Assembly: GCF_900009135.1 (NCBI RefSeq)
Contig: NZ_LT797710.1
Span: 646,825 to 710,824 of the forward strand
From: Planktothrix sp. PCC 11201
Lineage (GTDB): Bacteria; Cyanobacteriota; Cyanobacteriia; Cyanobacteriales; Microcoleaceae
DNA length: 64,000 nt
Direction: 5' to 3'
The translations under genes were made by a program, and so were the position numbers. Under the pieces are notes generated by a model. The model saw only the letters and a program-made list of their open reading frames with translations, was not told the DNA's origin and made no database searches. Of this stretch, positions 29,101 to 37,686 are shown piece after piece; positions within the stretch are counted from its first letter, which is position 1; every line of letters starts with the position of its first letter.

Positions 29101-30941
29101 AAACCTCAGAATTAACCTCCGGCGAATTGCGTCTATTTTTGCAAGACAAGTTGCCCCATTATATGGTTCCAGCGTTCTTAATTTTTTTAGAGGCATTTCC
29201 CCTGACAACCAATGGCAAAATTGATCGTCGCGCCCTCCCAAAACCAGAAATTCTGTTAGATAATATCCCTAACCTGGTTATGCCCAGCACAGAGATTGAA
29301 AAAACCTTAGCTGATATTTGGCAAACGGTTTTAGGGCTTAAACAAGTTAGCATTAATGACAATTTTTTTGAATTGGGTGGGGATTCAATTTTGGCAATTC
29401 AAATTATTGCTAAAGCCAATCAAGTAGGGTTAAAAATTACTCCAAATCAGTTATTTAGTCATCAAACGATTAGTCAATTAGCCACCGTAACCGAAAGGGC
29501 TCCCCTGACTGAAACTATCCAGGGTTTAGTTATAGGTAATGTTCCCCTAACTCCCATTCAACAGTGGTTTTTTGAGCAAAATTTACCCGAACCCCATCAC
29601 TTTAATCAAGCGATGTTGTTGGAGGTTGGCACTAATCTAAAACCTGATTTATTAAAAACGGCTATTGCTCAGTTACTTTATCACCATGACGCCCTACGTT
29701 TACGTTTTATAAAACAAGACGGCAAATGGCAACAATATAATAGTGATGATTGGCATTCTTTTACCTTTGAAGTTATAGATTTATCTTGTTTATCTGACCA
29801 GGAACAACTCACAACTTTAACCACAATAATAGACAAGCAACAAAGATCATTTAATTTAGAAAAAGGCCCCTTAGTTGCCGTTGTTTATTGCCAATTAGCT
29901 AACTCTCTAAAATTATCAATCGTTATCCATCATTTAGCCGTAGATGGTGTTTCTTGGCGGATTCTTCTCGAAGATTTAGCCACCGTCTATCAACAGTTAG
30001 AAAAAGGTGAAACTCCCCAATTACCCCCTAAAACTAGCTCCTTTAAAGATTGGGCCGAAGAACTCCAAATTTATGCTCAAAGCCCTGAACTTAAGGCCCC
30101 CTTAAACTATTGGTTAACCCAGGATTTTTCTGCTCTGTCCTCCCTTCCCCGCGATTATCAAGCGGATGTCACCGCGAATACCGTGGCCAGTGCTAAAACT
30201 CTTTCTTTTTGCTTAACAGAAAATCAAACTCGGGCGCTATTACAGGATGTTCCCCAAGCCTATAACACCCAAATAAATGATGTATTACTAACTGCTTTAA
30301 TACAAGCCTTTGCCAAGTGGACAAATTTTCCGGCTCTTTTGCTTGACATAGAAGGTCATGGCAGGGAAAATTTAATCAACTCTTTAAATCTGTCGCGGAC
30401 GGTAGGCTGGTTCACCAGTATTTTTCCCGTTTATCTGACCCTAGAAACGATTAACCATCCAGGTGAATCTCTCAAGTCAGTTAAAGAGCAATTGCGACAA
30501 ATTCCCCGTCGAGGAGTTGATTATGGGATTGGCTATTATCTCAACTCAGATTTAACCATTCAATCCCATTTACGCAACGCTCCGAAACCCGAAGTTAGCT
30601 TTAATTATTTAGGGCAATTTACGGGGGATCAGATAGCAGAGGTCGGCTGGCAATTTTCTAAAGAGTCGAGCGGTTCCATTCATGGTTCTTTGGGCCGACG
30701 TTCCCATTTAATTGAGATTAATAGCCTTATTGTCTCAGGTAAACTAGAAATGGAATGGCAATATAGTGAAAATTTTCATCAAAAAACAACCATAGAAAAT
30801 TTAGCTCATACTTATCAAAAATCTTTAGAAGCCCTGATTAATCATTGTCTATCGGCAGAAGGAGGTTATACTCCCTCGGATTTTCCCGATGCCGATCTTA
30901 ATCAAACAGAACTAGACGAATTGCTCTTAGAATTAGAGTAA
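26163..30941 (+). CDS. aerB: Aeruginosin NRPS AerB (docking-C-A-PCP-E)
   Basis: This 1592-aa NRPS module adds the second residue and inverts it to the D form. Residues 1-55 match a TubC-type N-terminal docking domain (MKIVEFLSYLNSLEIKLWLE). The condensation domain follows, with HHIIIDG near 201. The adenylation domain has IIYTSGSTGIPKG near 679, FDAATFEIWG near 725 and NGKIDRRALP. The carrier has LGGDSILAI near 1067, the Asp form typical before epimerases. The epimerization domain has HHLAVDG near 1255 and FNYLGQF. The specificity pocket read by hand is D-A-F-F-L-G-V-T-F-K, close to codes for Ile/Leu. The gene overlaps aerA by 4 bases, so translation is coupled. Confidence 0.9.
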   Translation: MKIVEFLSYLNSLEIKLWLEAEKLKYQAPPGVMTAEIKQEIGNRKTEIIAFLKIAKISAHASELAITPVGRDGDLPLSFAQQRMWFLHQMDSQNPSYNESPTIRLTGNLNIAVLEQSLNAIIERHEILRTTFPMIDGKPVQKILPSLQINLIVVNLQDLPSNQIEEIIAQELQKPFDLTQAPLVRFTLLDLSQESYILVPVIHHIIIDGWSKGIFFKELSYFYQSFLSKTPVNLPQLPIQYADFAVWQRQWLQGEILENQLNYWQKQLADAPPLLELPTDQPRPSIPTFQGHTLSFQIDPDLTDKLKTLSQRSGVTLFMTLLAAFTTLLFRYSHQEDILIGTPVANRNRQEIEPLMGFFVNTLVMRNSLQGNPTFGELLQQVRQGVLGAYANQDVPFEQVVDVLQIERSLSYNPLFQVIFALQNAPLGDLNLPGLKATSLAVENVRVKFDLSLVLEETETETGNYLEGFWEYSSDLFTPERITRLVGHFQTLLKGIVTNPQQRVEELPLLTEAEKYQLLVDWNQTESPYPRDQCIHQLFEEQVTKNPDAIAIIYEQESLTYQQLNQKANQLAHYLKSLGVETDSLVGICVERSLEMIVGLLGILKAGGAYVPLDPDYPQERLSFMLTDTQVKVLLTKESFIASFPTHQARIVCLDKDWETINQESQDNLNGAVSAENLAYIIYTSGSTGIPKGVVVNHQAVNRLVLNTNYIQLTSDDRIVQASNIAFDAATFEIWGALLNGAKIVILTKSLLLSPQEFALSLKENQISVLFLTTALFNQLASLVPQAFSELRYLLFGGEAVDPKWVQEVLDKGAPEKLLHVYGPTENTTFSSWYLVEDLPAKAITIPIGQPISNTQIYLLDKNLQPVPIGVPGELYLGGAGLARGYLNRLELTQERFIPHPFENQNSKLYKTGDLVRYQNQGQIEFIGRIDDQVKIRGFRIELGEIEAVITDHPQVRKGIVMVREDEGGTKRLSAYIIPETSELTSGELRLFLQDKLPHYMVPAFLIFLEAFPLTTNGKIDRRALPKPEILLDNIPNLVMPSTEIEKTLADIWQTVLGLKQVSINDNFFELGGDSILAIQIIAKANQVGLKITPNQLFSHQTISQLATVTERAPLTETIQGLVIGNVPLTPIQQWFFEQNLPEPHHFNQAMLLEVGTNLKPDLLKTAIAQLLYHHDALRLRFIKQDGKWQQYNSDDWHSFTFEVIDLSCLSDQEQLTTLTTIIDKQQRSFNLEKGPLVAVVYCQLANSLKLSIVIHHLAVDGVSWRILLEDLATVYQQLEKGETPQLPPKTSSFKDWAEELQIYAQSPELKAPLNYWLTQDFSALSSLPRDYQADVTANTVASAKTLSFCLTENQTRALLQDVPQAYNTQINDVLLTALIQAFAKWTNFPALLLDIEGHGRENLINSLNLSRTVGWFTSIFPVYLTLETINHPGESLKSVKEQLRQIPRRGVDYGIGYYLNSDLTIQSHLRNAPKPEVSFNYLGQFTGDQIAEVGWQFSKESSGSIHGSLGRRSHLIEINSLIVSGKLEMEWQYSENFHQKTTIENLAHTYQKSLEALINHCLSAEGGYTPSDFPDADLNQTELDELLLELE

Positions 30942-31067
30942 TTACAGCAGATTTTGTTTTGATCACAGATGGAAATTTATTAAGTTCTTGCTTAATAATT
31001 AATCATTGGTTTAAGCACACAGTAATGTTAACTTATCCGCTCTTAAAACCTCTGGAGGGTTAAAAGT

Positions 31068-31691
31068 ATGCTAGAGTTCTCAATGGAATTTTATTGTTCT
31101 GCAACTCATAACACAACGTTAAGGGTTGGCACTTTAGGGCCAAAAGACACTAGCAGTGAACAAACTTTACATTATCTTGTCACCCAATGGCGAGCCGAAA
31201 AAATTTCTGTCATCATCCATTTATTTGATACTTTTACAGAACTAAAGCAATCCCTACTTGACGAAGAAATAGACTTGGCATTAGTTCCCCATGCCTATGA
31301 AAAAATTAACGATTTTTATATGGAACCGAGTTTTCAATTAGGTTTCATTTTTATTTATCCTACCCCGGTTTATGGGTTAGCCAAACGCAAAAATGTAGAA
31401 TTAGTTTCTGATGATTGTACCCTAGTCACCCATCCTGCTCCCTTGCCTTTACTACCCTATTTATTGCCAGATTATTTAGACCAAAATAACATTAAAGTCG
31501 AGTTAGTTAATTCCACCAGCGCGGCAGCAATTCAAGTAAAGCAAGGATTGGCTGATTTGGCTATTACGAATGAAAATGCCCTGCGAGATAATGATTTAGA
31601 ATTTATTTCTCAATACGGGGAAATAGAAATGAGTTGGTCTTTATTTCATAAGAAAAAAAATAGTATTTCTCAAGAGAAATCTTTGTTATAG
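31068..31691 (+). CDS. aerD: Prephenate decarboxylase AerD (BacA family), Choi pathway
   Basis: This 207-aa protein resembles BacA of bacilysin synthesis, a prephenate decarboxylase that removes CO2 without aromatising the ring and yields a dihydro-hydroxyphenylpyruvate. The core LRVGTLGPKDTSSEQTLHYL is the BacA/prephenate-dehydratase-like substrate segment. It is followed by IDLALVPHAYEKINDFYM and the C-terminal ATLADLAITNENAL-like block (read here as KQGLADLAITNENAL). The ATG at 31068 has GGAGG about 10 bases upstream, a strong ribosome site; a second ATG at 31083 is less likely. It is the first of three small genes placed between NRPS genes, as in known aeruginosin clusters. The product feeds the bicyclic Choi residue. 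Confidence 0.87.
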   Translation: MLEFSMEFYCSATHNTTLRVGTLGPKDTSSEQTLHYLVTQWRAEKISVIIHLFDTFTELKQSLLDEEIDLALVPHAYEKINDFYMEPSFQLGFIFIYPTPVYGLAKRKNVELVSDDCTLVTHPAPLPLLPYLLPDYLDQNNIKVELVNSTSAAAIQVKQGLADLAITNENALRDNDLEFISQYGEIEMSWSLFHKKKNSISQEKSLL

Positions 31692-31796
31692 GATGGAAAA
31701 CCTATTGATATTTTTGCTCTATTTTTGATTGATTAAAAAGAATTAAATTTTTCCATTTTCAACCTAAGCAACTCTTTAAATTATATTACAAAAATC

Positions 31797-32417
31797 ATGT
31801 CTCAATTTTTCCCTAATTATGAATTAGTTCAACTGGGTTCAGGCATAGAATTAAAAGTTTTTAACTGTCAGGATACCATTTTTCAATTTGCATCAGTTGA
31901 ACCTAACGCCCAATTAGAATCTCATCAACATAGAGAAAGCCAGTTAGGAATGATTTTAAATGGTAGTTTAGTCATGGATCTCAATGGCAATAAAACCTTG
32001 ATGCAACCCTTATCTCATGTCTATGTTGCTGAGTCTAACCTTCTGCATGGAGCGTCTAATCCTTTGCCTCAAATGACCACATCCTTTGACCTAAAACGAA
32101 TCACTGATGATTCAGAAACATCAATCTTAAAACTTCTCCCCGACGAGGATACTATCACGAATCTACCCTGTCAGTCAGTTACCGGGACTTGGTTTAAAAT
32201 TTCTATTATTAAAATCCCTTCGGGTTGTCCGATTCCTTCCCATCAATCGGAGCAGGCAGAAATTGGCTTTATTCTCAATGGGGAACTACAAATAACCATA
32301 GACAATGAAGAACAATGCTTAAATTCTGATCAAATTTATTATGCCCCATCACAGGTTTTACATCAAGGCAATAATTTATCGAATCAGGAAATTTATTTAA
32401 TTAAGATTTTGATTTAA
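31797..32417 (+). CDS. aerE: Cupin isomerase AerE (BacB family), Choi pathway
   Basis: This 206-aa bicupin is related to BacB, which isomerises the exocyclic/endocyclic double bonds of dihydro-hydroxyphenylpyruvate. The first cupin (about 30-85) shows ESHQHRESQLGMILNGSL with the metal-binding His and Glu residues and a later LLHGASN. The second (about 130-195) shows IPSHQSEQAEIGFILNGEL and VLHQGNN. The lengths match a single-chain bicupin. It lies 105 bases after aerD on the same strand and is followed by a palindrome-bearing spacer before aerF. The assignment rests on the cupin motifs plus operon position. Confidence 0.86.
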   Translation: MSQFFPNYELVQLGSGIELKVFNCQDTIFQFASVEPNAQLESHQHRESQLGMILNGSLVMDLNGNKTLMQPLSHVYVAESNLLHGASNPLPQMTTSFDLKRITDDSETSILKLLPDEDTITNLPCQSVTGTWFKISIIKIPSGCPIPSHQSEQAEIGFILNGELQITIDNEEQCLNSDQIYYAPSQVLHQGNNLSNQEIYLIKILI

Positions 32418-32519
32418 CTGAAGATGGGGTTTGGGGGATCAAATCTTGTTCTGCAATCAGTTAAATTTTTGCTAATATGAAATCCAATTATAGATGCTAC
32501 GGATTATCCCTATAACCAT

Positions 32520-32555
32520 CCCTGTAGAGACGTTGCGTGCAACGTCTCTACAGGG
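32520..32555. repeat. Perfect 17-bp palindrome between aerE and aerF
   Basis: CCCTGTAGAGACGTTGC at 32520-32536 pairs exactly with GCAACGTCTCTACAGGG at 32539-32555 across a 2-base spacer. It would form a very stable hairpin in DNA or RNA and could attenuate or protect the polycistronic message. A diverged relative with GAGACG arms lies at 54739-54765, which suggests a dispersed family. Confidence 0.85.
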
Positions 32556-32614
32556 GGAGTGTATAGCAAACATTTCACGATGGAATATAATACTTAAAAA
32601 TAAGGCTAAATTTT

Positions 32615-33415
32615 ATGGATTTGGGATTAAAAAATAAAGTCGCTTTGGTTACGGGTAGTAGTGCGGGTATTGGTTTTACTATTGCTGAAAAATTGGCTGA
32701 AGAAGGGTGTAATTTGATTATTTGTGGTCGCAATTCCCAACAGTTGCAAGAAGCGTATCAGTCCCTGATTCAAACCTATCCCTCACAGCAAGTTCTCAGT
32801 TTATCCGCCGACGTTCATCAAGCCGAGGATTCAGAGCGACTTGTTCAAGAATCATTGAAAAAATATGGTAGGATTGATATTTTAGTGAATAATTCTGAGG
32901 GAGCGAATTTTACAGAAAATTTAATTGAAAACCTTTCTGATGAAGACTGGTTAACGGTTTTTCAGGGTAAATTAATGGGTTATATTCGCTTAACTAATTT
33001 AGTATTGCCGAGGATGAAACAGCAACAATGGGGACGAATTATCAATATTATTGGGACTTCAGGGAAAGAACCTTCACCTCGTTTAGTCAAGTCTGGGGTA
33101 GTCAATGCCGCATTAATGAATTTTACGAAATCCGTTGCTAGACAATCAGCCACCTCTTGTGTTTTAATTAATAGTATTAATCCCGGAATTATTGATACGC
33201 CAAGACATCGAGAATATCTCCAGATTTATGCTGAAAAAGAAGGAACTACCCCCGACATAATCAGGCAGGAAATAATTAAAAGTATTCCGATGAATCGCAT
33301 TGGTCGCAGTGAAGAATTAGCTAATTTGGCGGTTTTTTTAGCCTCAGAATGTGCTAGTTATATGACAGGTATCACGATTCCTGTAGATGGGGGAATATCT
33401 GCTTCAGCTTTTTAG
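32615..33415 (+). CDS. aerF: SDR-family oxidoreductase AerF, atypical catalytic site
   Basis: This 266-aa short-chain dehydrogenase/reductase-fold protein has the NAD(P) motif VTGSSAGIGFTIAEKLAEEG, the structural LVNNSEG in place of NNAG, and a C-terminal INPGIIDTPRHREY region. At the usual YxxxK position the sequence is KSGVVNAALMNFTK, so Tyr is replaced by Ser and Lys by Asn. Some SDR subfamilies with PSPxLxxS patterns share this trait. In aeruginosin clusters AerF is assigned to Choi formation. With this active site it may act differently from a classical reductase. TAAGG lies about 10 bases before the ATG. Confidence 0.83.
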   Translation: MDLGLKNKVALVTGSSAGIGFTIAEKLAEEGCNLIICGRNSQQLQEAYQSLIQTYPSQQVLSLSADVHQAEDSERLVQESLKKYGRIDILVNNSEGANFTENLIENLSDEDWLTVFQGKLMGYIRLTNLVLPRMKQQQWGRIINIIGTSGKEPSPRLVKSGVVNAALMNFTKSVARQSATSCVLINSINPGIIDTPRHREYLQIYAEKEGTTPDIIRQEIIKSIPMNRIGRSEELANLAVFLASECASYMTGITIPVDGGISASAF

Positions 33416-33458
33416 TGATTAATTTAATTCAGTTTTATATTGATTAAGGAAAAAAATT

Positions 33459-36400
33459 GTGGCTTCTGAAAAATCCAGTTTTAATAAAAAAGATATTGAG
33501 TCTATCTATCCCCTTTCTCCGATGCAGTTAGGGATGCTGTTTCATACCTTATATAATTCCGAATCTAAGGTTTATTTATCGCAAATTTTAATCACCTTAT
33601 CCGGTAATCTTGATCCTAAAGCTTTTGAATTAGCTTGGCAGCAAGTTGTTGACCGTCATGGCATTTTTCGCACTTGCTTTGCCTGGAAAAAATCAAAACA
33701 ACCTCTGCAAATTGTGAGAAAAAAGGTGATCATCCCCTGGGTTAATTATGATTGGCGATCGCTCTCTCCCATCGAACAGAAAAAACAACTTCATGATTTT
33801 TTAAAAGCAGATCAGGATAAATATTTTGAACTGGATAAAGTTCCCTTAATCCGATTTGCATTAATTCGCTTAGAAGATCAAAAATACGAATTTATAAATA
33901 CAGGTCATCATATTTTATCTGATGGTTGGGGAATCGCGATCGCCTTAAAAGAAGCCTTAGAGTTTTATACTGGAATCATTCAAAATCAGCCCGTAATTCT
34001 GCCCGCACCTCGTCCCTATCAAGATTATATTAATTGGATACAACGGCAAGATCAAACCCAAGCAGAAAACTTTTGGCGACAAAATCTTCAAGGATTTACT
34101 TCATCCACTCCCTTAACCGTAGATAAACCCGTTAATAATCTAGTTTCTCAGGGTAAAACCTATACCAATCAAGAATTTCAACTATCTAGGGAAATCACGA
34201 TCACCCTTAAACAACTAGCTAAAGAAAATCATCTGACCCTTTCCATCTTTATTCAAGCTGCTTGGGCCTTACTATTACACCATTATAGTAGCGAGTTAGA
34301 TGTGGTTTTTGGCGCGACTGTTTCCGGTCGTCCCCCCAGTTTTAAAGGCATTGATTTAATGGTAGGAATATTTATAAATACCTTACCAGTGCGAGTTAAA
34401 ATTGATCCTAAAATCAGGTTAATTCCCTGGTTACAACAGTTACAAAAAGAACATTTAGAACGGGATAACTATGCCTACAGTCCCCTAGTAGATATTCAGA
34501 AATGGAGCGAAATTCCCGCGCCTAAATCGGTGTTTGAAAGTTTTGTAGTTTTTGAAAACTTACCCTTTAGTGATGTCCAGCAACAGTCTATTCATGGATT
34601 GCAATTAGGTGAAATGCGAGATAATGGCCATGCTGATTATCCTTTAACCTTAATTGTTACCCCAGGTGAGACATTAACGGGCAAAATTATCTATCCTCAA
34701 GAACGTTTTGAAGATCAGGTGATTGAGCGGATGATCGGTCATTTTCAAACCCTATTAGCAGGAATGGCTGATCATCCCCAGGCGATGATTCAGGAATTAC
34801 CGATTTTAACCCCAACAGAACGTCAATTATTGTTAGTTGACTGGAATCAAACCACTCCTGAAAATCCACTACAAGCCTGTGTTCAGCAATTATTTGAACA
34901 ACAAGTGATCAAAACTCCTGATAGTTTAGCCGCCGTTTTTCAAAACCAAAAGTTAACTTATCAAGAATTAAATCAACAGGCTAATCAACTTGCGAATTAC
35001 TTACAAAAAAAAGGGATAGACCCCCAAAGTTTAGTCGGTATTAGTTTAGAACGTTCTATTGAGGTAGCGATCGCCATTTTAGCTGTGTTGAAAGTTGGCG
35101 GAGTTTGTGTACCCTTAGACCCCAGCTATCCCCCAGAAAGACTCAATTATATTCTACAAGATACCCAAATTAACTACTTATTAACCCAAAAAGATTGTCA
35201 ATCTTTATTAACCTCCCCAAATATTAAACACGTTATTTTACTCGATCAAGAATGGCCAGAAATTAGCTTGGAATCCCCGACTAATCTGGATATTCCGATG
35301 GCGTTAACCGATTTAGCCTATATCATTTATAGTTCTGGATCTACAGGGGTTCCCAAAGGAATTATGATCCCCCATCAATCCCTCACTAATCTGATTGAAC
35401 ATCATCGGGCTAAAATGTCACCGGCGAGGAACTTCTTGCAATTTGCTCCTTTTAATTTTGATGTGAGTTACCATGAAATGTTTGCAGCTTGGTGTTTAGG
35501 GGGAACCCTATTTATTACTCCTAATGAGTCCCGACTCGATCTGGTAAAACTCACTGATTTACTCGCTAATAACCCTATCCACAAAGCAATTTTACCCGTT
35601 ACTTTATTACAACAACTCATCGAAACCTATAGCGAACAACCCCAGGTATTTGCTAACTTCTGTGAAATTATTTCCGCCGGAGAACAACTACAAATTGCCC
35701 CATCCATGATAGCTTTATTTAAGCAACTTAAAAAGTGTACCCTGTATAATTTTTATGGCCCCACAGAAGCAGATTTGGTCACCAGTTATCCGTTTGATCA
35801 ACAACCGGATCATTGGCCTCAATATGTACCGATTGGTAAAGCCGCTGTCAACGTTAAAGTTTATCTTTTAAACTACTATCTGCAACCCGTTCCCATTGGC
35901 ATTATCGGTGAATTATATGTCGCTGGCGGTGGGTTAGCTCGGGGTTATTTTAATAATCCTGAATTAACCCAGGAAAAATTTATTCCTAACCCTTTTCAGG
36001 AAAATTCTTTTCTGTATAAAACTGGCGATTTAGCCCGTTATTTACCCAATGGTGATCTGGAATATTTAGGTAGAATAGATGATGTGGTCAAAGTTAGAGG
36101 TTATCGAATTGAATTAGGAGAAGTGGAGGCTATCTTAAATCAATATCCCCAAATTGTTCAGGGAGTGGCGACAGTTCAAGGTGAAACGGCTCGGGAAAAA
36201 TATCTAGTTGCTTATTTTATTCACCGCCCAGGAATAACTATTAATATTGCCGAATTACGTCGGTTTTTAGGGCAATGGCTACCCGAATATATGATTCCGT
36301 CTGCTTTCGTACCGATGGCATCTTTTCAGCTAAGTCCTAATGGCAAAGTAGATCGTCAAGCCTTACCCATAGTTGATCAAAATCAAGTTTTATTAACACA

Positions 36401-36734
36401 AACTTACACCGCACCTCGGAGTCCCATTGAAGAAGTCATGACGGAAATTTGGGCCGAAATTTTAGGGATAGAAAAAGTCGGGATTGAGGATGATTTCTTC
36501 ATTTTAGGGGGACATTCTTTAAAAGCAATTCAACTGATTAGTAAAATTCGGCAAACCTTAGAATTAGAAGTTTCTGTGCGTCAACTCTTTAATCATCCAA
36601 CAATCGCCCAATTAGTAAAAGAAATGAGTCAATCGGTGGGAGACGAAAATTTGCTGAACGAAATTGCCATTACAGTTCAAGAAATTGCTAAAATGTCTCC
36701 TGAAGAAGTCAAAACCTTATTATCCCAGGATTAA
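33459..36734 (+). CDS. aerG: Aeruginosin NRPS module (C-A-PCP), AerG type, Choi incorporation
   Basis: This 1091-aa NRPS module begins with a condensation domain (SPMQLGMLFHTL; HHILSDG near 148). The adenylation domain follows, with IIYSSGSTGVPKG near 623, FDVSYHEMFAAW and NGKVDRQALP. The carrier has LGGHSLKAIQ near 1016, and a short helical tail AKMSPEEVKTLLS may serve for docking. The hand-read pocket is D-V-H-I-I-A-F-L-V-K, unlike any common proteinogenic code I know, which fits an unusual residue such as Choi. The upstream AerB ends in an epimerase, so this condensation domain should be of the D-L type. The GTG at 33459 is used, with AAGGA about 8 bases upstream. Published Planktothrix naming may be aerG1. 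Confidence 0.84.
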   Translation: MASEKSSFNKKDIESIYPLSPMQLGMLFHTLYNSESKVYLSQILITLSGNLDPKAFELAWQQVVDRHGIFRTCFAWKKSKQPLQIVRKKVIIPWVNYDWRSLSPIEQKKQLHDFLKADQDKYFELDKVPLIRFALIRLEDQKYEFINTGHHILSDGWGIAIALKEALEFYTGIIQNQPVILPAPRPYQDYINWIQRQDQTQAENFWRQNLQGFTSSTPLTVDKPVNNLVSQGKTYTNQEFQLSREITITLKQLAKENHLTLSIFIQAAWALLLHHYSSELDVVFGATVSGRPPSFKGIDLMVGIFINTLPVRVKIDPKIRLIPWLQQLQKEHLERDNYAYSPLVDIQKWSEIPAPKSVFESFVVFENLPFSDVQQQSIHGLQLGEMRDNGHADYPLTLIVTPGETLTGKIIYPQERFEDQVIERMIGHFQTLLAGMADHPQAMIQELPILTPTERQLLLVDWNQTTPENPLQACVQQLFEQQVIKTPDSLAAVFQNQKLTYQELNQQANQLANYLQKKGIDPQSLVGISLERSIEVAIAILAVLKVGGVCVPLDPSYPPERLNYILQDTQINYLLTQKDCQSLLTSPNIKHVILLDQEWPEISLESPTNLDIPMALTDLAYIIYSSGSTGVPKGIMIPHQSLTNLIEHHRAKMSPARNFLQFAPFNFDVSYHEMFAAWCLGGTLFITPNESRLDLVKLTDLLANNPIHKAILPVTLLQQLIETYSEQPQVFANFCEIISAGEQLQIAPSMIALFKQLKKCTLYNFYGPTEADLVTSYPFDQQPDHWPQYVPIGKAAVNVKVYLLNYYLQPVPIGIIGELYVAGGGLARGYFNNPELTQEKFIPNPFQENSFLYKTGDLARYLPNGDLEYLGRIDDVVKVRGYRIELGEVEAILNQYPQIVQGVATVQGETAREKYLVAYFIHRPGITINIAELRRFLGQWLPEYMIPSAFVPMASFQLSPNGKVDRQALPIVDQNQVLLTQTYTAPRSPIEEVMTEIWAEILGIEKVGIEDDFFILGGHSLKAIQLISKIRQTLELEVSVRQLFNHPTIAQLVKEMSQSVGDENLLNEIAITVQEIAKMSPEEVKTLLSQD

Positions 36735-36791
36735 GCAATACCCTTGTGATTAAGGTTTGAAAAAAAGTATCTCCCAATCTCATTAAAAACA

Positions 36792-37568
36792 ATGAACAAT
36801 CATCTTTTCGATTTAACAGCTAAAGTTGCCATCATTACCGGAGCCGCTAGAGGTATTGGTAAAGTTATCGCCCAGGGTTTAGCTCAAGCCGGGGCTAAGG
36901 TTGTGATTGCCGATATAAATCAAACAGAGGCTGAACAAACCGCTAAACTGATTCAACAAGCAGGGGGGGAAGCGGTGGCAATTTACACCGATGTTTGTAA
37001 TCGTCAAGATTGTCTGAATTTAATTGAACAGGCGATCGCCCATTATGGTCAACTCGATATTATGGTCTGTAATGCCGGGATTGAAATTCTCAAAACCACC
37101 GATGAATTAGATGAATCAGAATGGGATTCTGTGATTAATGTTGACTTAAAAGGCTATTTTAATTGCGCTCAATTGGCAGCAAAACAAATGGTTAAACAGG
37201 GTAAAAAAGGCTCAATTATTATGAATTCTTCTATTGCTAGTATCGTCGCTGTTCCCAAATCATCCGGGGCCTATACCGCCGCTAAAGGGGGCGTTAATCA
37301 ACTTGCAAGAACGATGGCTGTAGAATTAGGAAAGCAAGACATTCGCGTTAATGTTTTTGCCCCTGGTTATATGAATAATATGATGGCAGGAACAGAAGGT
37401 TTGCGTTCAACGCCCGATGAAATGAATGAACTTTATACCAGAATTCCCATGAAACGCACCGGTGAATTATCAGAATTAATTGGCCCTGTCATATTTTTAG
37501 CTTCCGACGCATCTTCCTATGTGACAGGAGCAATTTTAATGGTAGACGGAGGCTATACAGCCATTTAG
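36792..37568 (+). CDS. SDR-family oxidoreductase with canonical YxxxK site, within the aer cluster
   Basis: This 258-aa classical SDR has the cofactor motif ITGAARGIGKVIAQGLAQAG and NADP/NAD-deciding ADINQTEAEQ; the acidic Asp after the beta-2 strand suggests NAD. It also has CNAGIEI, catalytic Ser in IIMNSSIASIV and the intact YTAAKGG. It ends in the usual VTGAILMVDGGYTA. It sits between two NRPS genes, 57 bases after aerG, which suggests a role in Choi reduction or tailoring that complements the atypical AerF. It could correspond to aerC or aerK in published clusters, but I cannot decide which, so no symbol is given. Confidence 0.82.
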   Translation: MNNHLFDLTAKVAIITGAARGIGKVIAQGLAQAGAKVVIADINQTEAEQTAKLIQQAGGEAVAIYTDVCNRQDCLNLIEQAIAHYGQLDIMVCNAGIEILKTTDELDESEWDSVINVDLKGYFNCAQLAAKQMVKQGKKGSIIMNSSIASIVAVPKSSGAYTAAKGGVNQLARTMAVELGKQDIRVNVFAPGYMNNMMAGTEGLRSTPDEMNELYTRIPMKRTGELSELIGPVIFLASDASSYVTGAILMVDGGYTAI

Positions 37569-37642
37569 CATCTGCTTAACATGGGAAAACGAATGGTTTA
37601 GGAAGTATTACCCCTGTAGCCTGTTCCCCTTTCCTTGCTCAA

Positions 37643-37676
37643 GAATTTTGAACACAACTCAAATAGGATTGCTATA
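37643..37676 (-). repeat. 34-bp inverted repeat, right copy
   Basis: This is the reverse complement of 21827-21860 with a single mismatch. It ends 10 bases before the ATG of the terminal NRPS gene, the same distance as the left copy from aerA, so both NRPS genes now have the same leader sequence in the same relation, on opposite repeat orientations. Confidence 0.85.
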
Positions 37677-37686
37677 GCTATTGATT

